The notes under the pieces are model-generated. The model was not told where the DNA came from. It saw only the letters and a program-made list of their open reading frames with translations, and did not search any database. DNA of 64,000 nt, taken from contig JAAPAO010000129.1 of the NCBI GenBank assembly GCA_013115145.1, positions 1 to 64,000 on the forward strand. The letters are read 5' to 3'. This document shows, in pieces, positions 58,141 through 64,000 of this stretch (position 1 is the first letter of the stretch; each line of letters starts with the position of its first letter). The position numbers were made by a program, and so were the translations under genes. This DNA comes from Perkinsus chesapeaki (taxonomy: Eukaryota; Perkinsozoa; Perkinsida; Perkinsidae).

Positions 58141-60787
58141 ATGCCACTAGCAGAGACACCCGCCGATGGTGACCACCCGGCCTCAACTGGAATAGGTCGC
58201 TTCGAGTCCTCGACCTTCAAAAAGCGTCTCAGTGGCAGCGGTGCCTCCTCTCCCCCTCCTGCAGCACTCCATCACAAGACGTCCCCACCACCGCCGTCCC
58301 CTAATAACCCTTCAGTGCCGCCACCGGCCGCCAGGCTACTGCCCAGACGATACGAGCAGCATAACCGGTACAGCAGCAAAGGCATCTTTCTAGCAGCTTT
58401 GCTGTGTATGGGTGGAGTGGTCCTGGCGTGGCTATTCATAACAGACATTGGTCCTCGGAACCTTACTGTCACTCCGGCGATGCTGCTCGCTGTGGTAACT
58501 GGCTCTATTATATTCACACAAGTGTTCCTATCATCCCGGCCGACGGTGGGCTCTGCTGGGCCTGCTGTCTTGGCCCCTTCACCAATGCCCCACTCGGCCT
58601 CAGAAGAGCGACAACCGCAGATCAAGCTCTTTGGTGGGGCACCAGCGGTGTCTGCTATGGCTCACCAGCGGGTAAGTAGGGGAGAGGAATTTCGTGGCGC
58701 AGTGAAGTTGAGTGAGGAATCTTTGTGGTGCGCATTTCATGTTCATTGTTGTTATCTCTGCTGCACCACTTTTTTGTTTTGTCCGGCCGCGGCCACCCAT
58801 GGCCTTTGCCTTGGTCAGGTCAGTGACCAGTCCCAGGATGAGTCGTTGATATCCTATCCGGACCCAAGAGACTCCCACCTCAATCCACTGTCCCCACACA
58901 AGCCCAATCGTAGTGGCTTCCCCTCCACTCCCTATCGAGTAGGGCCCTGGTTAGATACCTTGAGATCAATAGACCTGTGTTAGGTACCGAGCCCGTATGG
59001 AGGAGGGGACACTTCCGTATCTTCAATTAGTCCAGCGTCAACACCTGCCCGGCCAGCCAGTGGAGCATGGGCCTCCAACCGCGTCGGGTCCCTTTCGGTA
59101 AGACCAAATCTCAATTGCCCCTCTCGAGCTCATGCTTCTTCAGGCCGGTGGCGGCGGTACAGCTGTTGCTGATCTCTTTGGCCACGAGGTGGTCTCAGCC
59201 TGGACCAGGACTGTAGCCAGTGAAGTGATCGATAGGCAGATTATTGAGCCCCTCATTCGAATGCTGTCCGTCAGCGACTCTCAGTTAAGCAACGCTGTGA
59301 AGTAAGAAGAAGCCTTCCTCCCTGATGGCCTTAGCATCTATCTTTTCTTCAGAGTGGCTGGCCAAGGCTTCTTCCTCGCGTGCGCTACTGTCAGCGATGG
59401 TGGCTGGACTGTTACTAGGCCACCGGTGAGGAGGGTCACTTTTCAACATGCTGTCACGTGCTCCCTCCTCCTTCAGGCAACTGCTGGCTCGACTAGTATG
59501 GGTTATGGCGGAGAAGCTACGGCCTTGCCTGGCGCCATCTATCTCTCAGACAGGAACTTGCCCCACCCCCTCAGCAGCCTTCCTGAGCTTAATGCCGCTT
59601 GGAAGCACAGGTCGTACCATCACCTGCCAGCCTTCCCATATTGCCGCTTCAGATTGGTCCTCGAACGATACTTCCTCCTGCCGCCGATCCAGGAGGCCGA
59701 CCCTACCTCCTCCGCTCCGTCTGGTGGAGGAGCACTGCTCTATCAGAGCCGAGACTATGTGGTGGCCAGAGTCTGCGATTGGGCAACGTAGACGACCTGC
59801 TTAGTCATCTGCCTTTGGTACAATGTATCTCTCAGGCATGGCCTTCGATCGAGCTACCAGTTTGATCTGAAGGAAGTCCGCAACAGTACAACCAGCGGTG
59901 GTGGGTATGGCGGTGTGGGGGGCTACGATGCCACCAGTGGGCTTCTGCTGCTGCCCTCTACTACTACCTGTGATATAGTTACAGACTCTAGAATACTCGA
60001 CCATATACTGTTACAGTAAGGCGTGTCCCAGTGGGATGCACTATCATCTTCTTCAGTGCATTGGACTGTCATATGAACGGCGGTGGCGGCGGTGCTGGTG
60101 GGATTGGCGGTGGAGGGGGTCGGCGGCCATTCACCTCCACCTTTGTGCGGTCCATCGATTCCCGAGACGTGGCTAGCATGGAAAGGGGCTCTCAGGTGCC
60201 CGCCTGTGTTCACGGCATCAGATGGCTAATGTGTCTTTTTCAGACCTCAGCATCAGCCGCAGCAGCTCGGCCCTCTCGGTGGTCCACTGGTGGCTTAGGC
60301 CTCGGTCGGCGGGGGGCAGACTCTCCGGTGTGGATTGAAAGGTACCAAATACTACCGGTGCGGAAATGGTAACCTTTCTGTCAGATGCTACGACACATCC
60401 ACAGGCCTCGTTACCTATAACGTAGTGGACTTAACTCACAACAGCAGCAGCATCAGTAGCCAAGGCCGGGCCAGTGGGGCATCGATGGCGCCACAGCATA
60501 GGGATAGTGAATCAAGAGGGCTTATGCGGTGTCAGAAGGGCAACGCTAATATTGTACAGGCCTTGGCTGTGTTCCTGTGGTCCTTGAAAAAGGTAAAGTA
60601 CTTTTGTGGTCATGGAGATATGTTGGCTACTCAGGCATCACCAGAGCACTTCAGTAGCTTACCGACCGCCTTCAAGAACGCCACAGAGAGCTTCCCGCCA
60701 CCGAACCCACCATCGTATGCTACTACTACCAGCAGCACCTATCCTTCCCTACTGCGGCCACAGTACTTCAACCGGCGCTCTATATAA
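58141..60787 (+). CDS. TMEM209-like nuclear-envelope/ER membrane protein (candidate)
   Basis: ATG at 58,141 (MPLAETPADGDHPASTGIGR). A Pro/Ser-rich head precedes two membrane helices: IFLAALLCMGGVVLAWLFIT and TPAMLLAVVTGSIIFTQVFL. After an intron comes RSGFPSTPYRVGPWLDTLRS, then the domain VSAWTRTVASEVIDRQIIEP followed by LIRMLSVSDSQL, which resembles the W(I/T)..t....l.PL..ei..vn..L helix of TMEM209. Later exons include WLAKASSSRALLSAMVAGLL, SSYQFDLKEVRNSTTSGGG, NIVQALAVFLWSLKK and a Pro/Ser/Thr-rich end at 60,787. TMEM209 binds nuclear pore proteins in animals; that role is inferred here. Frames between 59,450 and 60,350 are ambiguous, so the distal part could belong to another gene. Confidence 0.5.
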
Positions 60788-60946
60788 TGCTACTACCATT
60801 ACCACTTACTACTGGACGTTTCCTGTGATACTACCTGACATTGTTGTTGCGGCGTTCTGTGGTCAATACCGCCTCCTATGTACAGTTGCTTGTTGTTTTT
60901 TTATTGAAGTCATGACTGGAGTAGTCTCCCACAACTATCCAGCGCC

Positions 60947-62787
60947 ATGCATAATCTATCTCTTCAGGTACATTCGGCTAGAACTCCCGCCGCCCCTCCA
61001 CGCAAGGAGCAGACACAGACCAAGCCGCGGCTCAGTCCCGAGGCCAGGGCAGGCGGGGCGACCTATGACGGAGACCTCGGAGCTGTTGGTGGGTGACCTC
61101 CTCCTCCTCCGCAATGCTGCTTGAAGGAACATCATCAGGCACCCCTGTTGTCTCGACCAGAGCCTCAGCCATAACCCCTGGTTCGCCAAGCCCAGGTGCC
61201 CATAGTGGGTTGGATGGCATTGACCGTCTGGCGATGGTGTTGAAGGACTCTATTATGGCAGGAATGGAGAGCAGGTTCGCTAAGGTACGTGCCGGCGGCG
61301 GCGGCGGCAGTGCTGCTGTTGCTTGTAATGAGTGCTGATGCTGCTGCTGTCAGATTGAAGAGGATATCCAAAGTCAAATGAGTAATATGATGGCCCACGT
61401 TCAAATGGTAGACCATAGGGTTGAGATAACCCGTATCGAACAGAAGCAGCTTGCCGAGGAGATCCAGTGCAAGCTCCAGGGCCTCAAGGTGCTGGGGATG
61501 GGCAAATCCTCCCAAGGGCAGGTGGACGTCAGGATTCCCTCGCCCTCCACAGCGGGCAGTTCCTGAATGCGGTTTCCGCAGTAGAGGAGTCGGTGGCCAG
61601 TGTGGTGGCAAGTGAGCTGTCCAGAGAGTAAGCTGATGACATGGTGCCGGTTGACGGTCTATGGTTTCTGTGGCAGGCGAGGGTCCATCTCTGTTATGGG
61701 AGCATCATCATCGATGACCCCCTCCAACTGCCTGACACCTACAGCTCAGGAGTTCACACCCCACCGCATGCCTATCAACAATGTAATGACAGAATCAGCG
61801 GCAGCAGCAGCAAGCTCTACCGGCTTCATACTGCCTCATCTGCCTCAGTTATCAGTGGCATCACCTACCCCGAGTCGACTGGCTAAATCAGCTCCACATG
61901 TCGCTGTTAGGATGGCCCCAACGACACCTGAGAGCTCAGCGGCGGAGGCGGCCCCGACTACCCCGGTAGAAGGCAATGACAGTGCGGAGTCATCCCCGCC
62001 ATTCTCGGACTCGACTCCAAAGAGCTCACCACCTCCCACTGAGACCGATCAGGTAGGCAAGGAGATCGGTGGCTGGTTCAGTGAGTTCGTGCCTCAGGCG
62101 ATTGATCTGTCCACTAAGCTGGCGTCGTCGCTGAGTGAGAGCGGGTTTCATGTCCATCGTGAGGAATACAACTATATGATCTCGTGGAACACAGAGTCCC
62201 TTCATCTGAGGCGGGGCTATCTCATGTGGGCCTTCAAGGCGGCTGGCTTCCACAAGGATGTACAGGAGGCCATCCTTAGGGTTCTGGTGGTAGGCAACCT
62301 TTGCTTTCAGGCGATCAGACCCTATCCAAGTGGCCCTGGGTTGCTGGACGCTATGATACTTATGAAGGCTGGTATTAAGGAATATCACATATCAGCTATT
62401 GGTAGACTTCTGCTGCTGCTGCTGCCCGGGATCCTTCTTTACACTCCCTGCCAGTCTCCTTCATGGCCCGCGTCGTAGACATTGCCGAAAGCGCACAATC
62501 GGCGTTGGTAAGATCTCCTAGGAAGGAGCCCGACGAAGCCTCAGCGTCGAGGATGTTCCGGCAGGTAACATCCCTTGTAGCATATCTCAATTAAAATGTT
62601 TTCTTTTCTATGTTTTTACATTCTTTCCGTAGCTATGATCATTCCTCTTATCGTTGCCTTTCAGATGGTTTCCCAATACCCTGGGATGGTGACTCTCCGT
62701 GAAGAGCTAGGCCACTGGGTGGACAACGAGGGCCTGGACCCAGCTCTGCTCTTAATGCCACACGCTACTATCAATCCGGGCCTGTAA
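60947..62787 (+). CDS. Unknown protein with coiled-coil and conserved C-terminal region
   Basis: ATG at 60,947 (MHNLSLQVHSARTPAAPPRK); spliced in frame to STRASAITPGSPSPGAHSGL and IDRLAMVLKDSIMAGMESRF. A likely coiled coil follows: EEDIQSQMSNMMAHVQMVDH, ITRIEQKQLAEEIQCKLQGL. A long Ser/Pro/Thr/Ala-rich linker (61,690-62,050) leads to an ordered block GWFSEFVPQAIDLSTKLASS, FHVHREEYNYMISWNTESLH, RRGYLMWAFKAAGFHKDVQE, then FMARVVDIAESAQSALVRSP and MVSQYPGMVTLREELGHWVD, ending PHATINPGL at 62,787. Not recognised. No membrane helix or signal peptide is seen. Frame joins around 61,550-61,680 are uncertain. Confidence 0.5.
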
Positions 62788-63182
62788 ATCGAGGCCTGGC
62801 TAAAAAAATATAAAAAAACTTAACCGTTGTTAAAGCAGCAGCAGCAGCAGCAGTAGTGGTGGTGGTGGGGTGTCGCTGTAATAATGGTTTGAAGGACAAG
62901 GAGGAGGAGGAGTAGCAATAACATCAAGCAGCAGAATGATTTTAATAGAGCTTATTTTACCCGATTAACTGATCTCTCGAGGTAACTATACATGTCTCAT
63001 CTTACCACCTTATATTGAGTTATATCATCATCATCACGTCTGCCTCGGGGGAGGTTTGCCATTAACACGACAGTGCCCTCCTCCTCCTGATAAGTATATG
63101 TCTATATGATACATAGATATTTATGAACCATGATAATGATATTGCTGCTGTCTCCTCCATTAGTTCCTAAAGCTCCTCCTCT
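62788..63182. other. Intergenic stretch with CAG/GGT repeats
   Basis: 395 bp. Contains a short CAG run and GGT run near 62,832-62,870 and GGA repeats near 62,900. No gene is seen. Confidence 0.5.
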
Positions 63183-64000
63183 ATGACGGCCACAGGGGTA
63201 CCGGGTTTGTCACCATTCGCCGCTCGACGGCAACGCCGGGCACCATCCCTTCAAGTGGACTGTTCGAGCCAAGCCGCCTCCTATCGTAAACCGTACCGCT
63301 ACAGTCCTTCAGCTGATAGGCCCTCGCCTCGATCTCGAGGCTTGCCAGATAGATTTGTGTGGCATTCGGACAGCAGCCCCTCCGACAGGGCTAATCGCTA
63401 CAGCTCCTGCTCTGGCCGGGGGGACACGAGCCCACTGGAGCCGGGGCCATTGGATTTCAGCCCTACAGGCAAGCGGCTCAACCTCGATCGTTCGGCCACC
63501 TACATCGGTGTTCTTGACCGAGACCAGATTCTGGACGGCGTGCGAGGCGAGGCCGACAAGACCGGGTGGGGAATCACCGCGATTGGGTCCTACTCGTGCC
63601 ACTGTGACTCGACGGCATCCGACACCTTCATGGTCGTGCCTGGTGTCCCTCCTTTGTATTCGCCACCGAAGGATCCTCAGGAAGTCCAATTGAAGAAGCA
63701 TTTGGGGTAAGAGACAGCTGCTGCTGACATCTGTGGGGTATTAGTGTTGTCAGGCCTCCCGAGGACGTACTGCTACACTACGATCTGGCCTATCCCCTCA
63801 GGGCTGCCCAACGTGTAGTCGACCAGTGCACCCCTGGCTTAGATTGGTCGAAGGTCGACCTTGTCACCGATCGAGGCACTTTGTGTGAGCTTCTTCGATT
63901 CCTCGGAGCCATCACCAGCACCAATCAAAAGTCTAAAGCGTTCGAGTTCCCACTTAACGGTGGCCTGCATGACGAGCCTGCCACGGTAGAGTGCAGCTAT
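63183..64000 (+). CDS. Unknown protein, 5' part (runs off the window)
   Basis: ATG at 63,183 opens an Arg/Ser/Pro-rich, probably disordered head (MTATGVPGLSPFAARRQRRA). It is followed by ATYIGVLDRDQILDGVRGEA, WGITAIGSYSCHCDSTASD, a 47-bp-class intron after KKHLG, and PPEDVLLHYDLAYPLRAAQR, WSKVDLVTDRGTLCELLRFL. The last segment (VDLVTDRGTLCELL) resembles the DxxTxRG block of DXO/Rai1-type decapping proteins, but the part needed to decide lies beyond 64,000. Product left unassigned. Confidence 0.5.

Overview
The window looks like nuclear DNA of a compact, very intron-rich protist. Protein-coding stretches are cut by many short GT-AG introns of about 30-60 bp (a clean case is the cytochrome b5 gene at 54,316-54,916, with four introns of 40-44 bp), and genes lie close together on both strands. 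The mix is typical of alveolates, and I infer a Perkinsus-like (perkinsozoan) organism: a cell-surface protein with repeated short Cys motifs and a TSP1 module, HGGG-type zinc fingers, a MORN/SAM/kinase protein, an ankyrin protein, a DWDDT-type HAD protein, and conserved housekeeping genes (RPS28, eIF4A, ESF1, TRAPPC8, cytochrome b5). The species is an inference; no rRNA or spliced-leader gene is present to fix it.

Layout: 221-2,903 (+) Mei2-type RNA-binding protein; 3,131-5,560 (-) a small unknown gene and an Armadillo/HEAT-like gene; 5,775-6,213 (+) RPS28; 6,615-11,315 (-) HAD protein and ESF1; 11,815-18,002 (+) eight tandem truncated-haemoglobin domains; 18,047-25,760 (+) a large membrane-anchored surface protein; 25,950-32,185 (+) a low-complexity protein and an ankyrin protein; 32,342-35,746 (-) a CDPK-like kinase and an NCKX-type exchanger; 36,283-43,105 (+) a mitochondrial-type 3'-5' exonuclease, a zinc-finger protein and TRAPPC8; 43,312-47,214 (-) a small OB-fold protein, a fatty-acid desaturase and a multi-pass membrane protein; 47,215-52,180 a gene-free island holding a 1.4-kb inverted-repeat-bounded element packed with GANTC motifs; 52,181-53,810 (-) eIF4A; 54,316-64,000 (+) cytochrome b5, a MORN-SAM-pseudokinase protein, a TMEM209-like protein, an unknown coiled-coil-type protein and the start of a further gene.

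The most striking feature is the globin array. Eight group-I-like 2/2 haemoglobin domains, each with the proximal histidine and a CD1 phenylalanine, are joined in frame by similar linkers into one, two or three polypeptides. The second is a KSR-like degenerate kinase fused to MORN repeats and a SAM domain. Exon boundaries were worked out by hand from reading frame, GT-AG sites and family motifs; 5' ends and some internal exons remain approximate.
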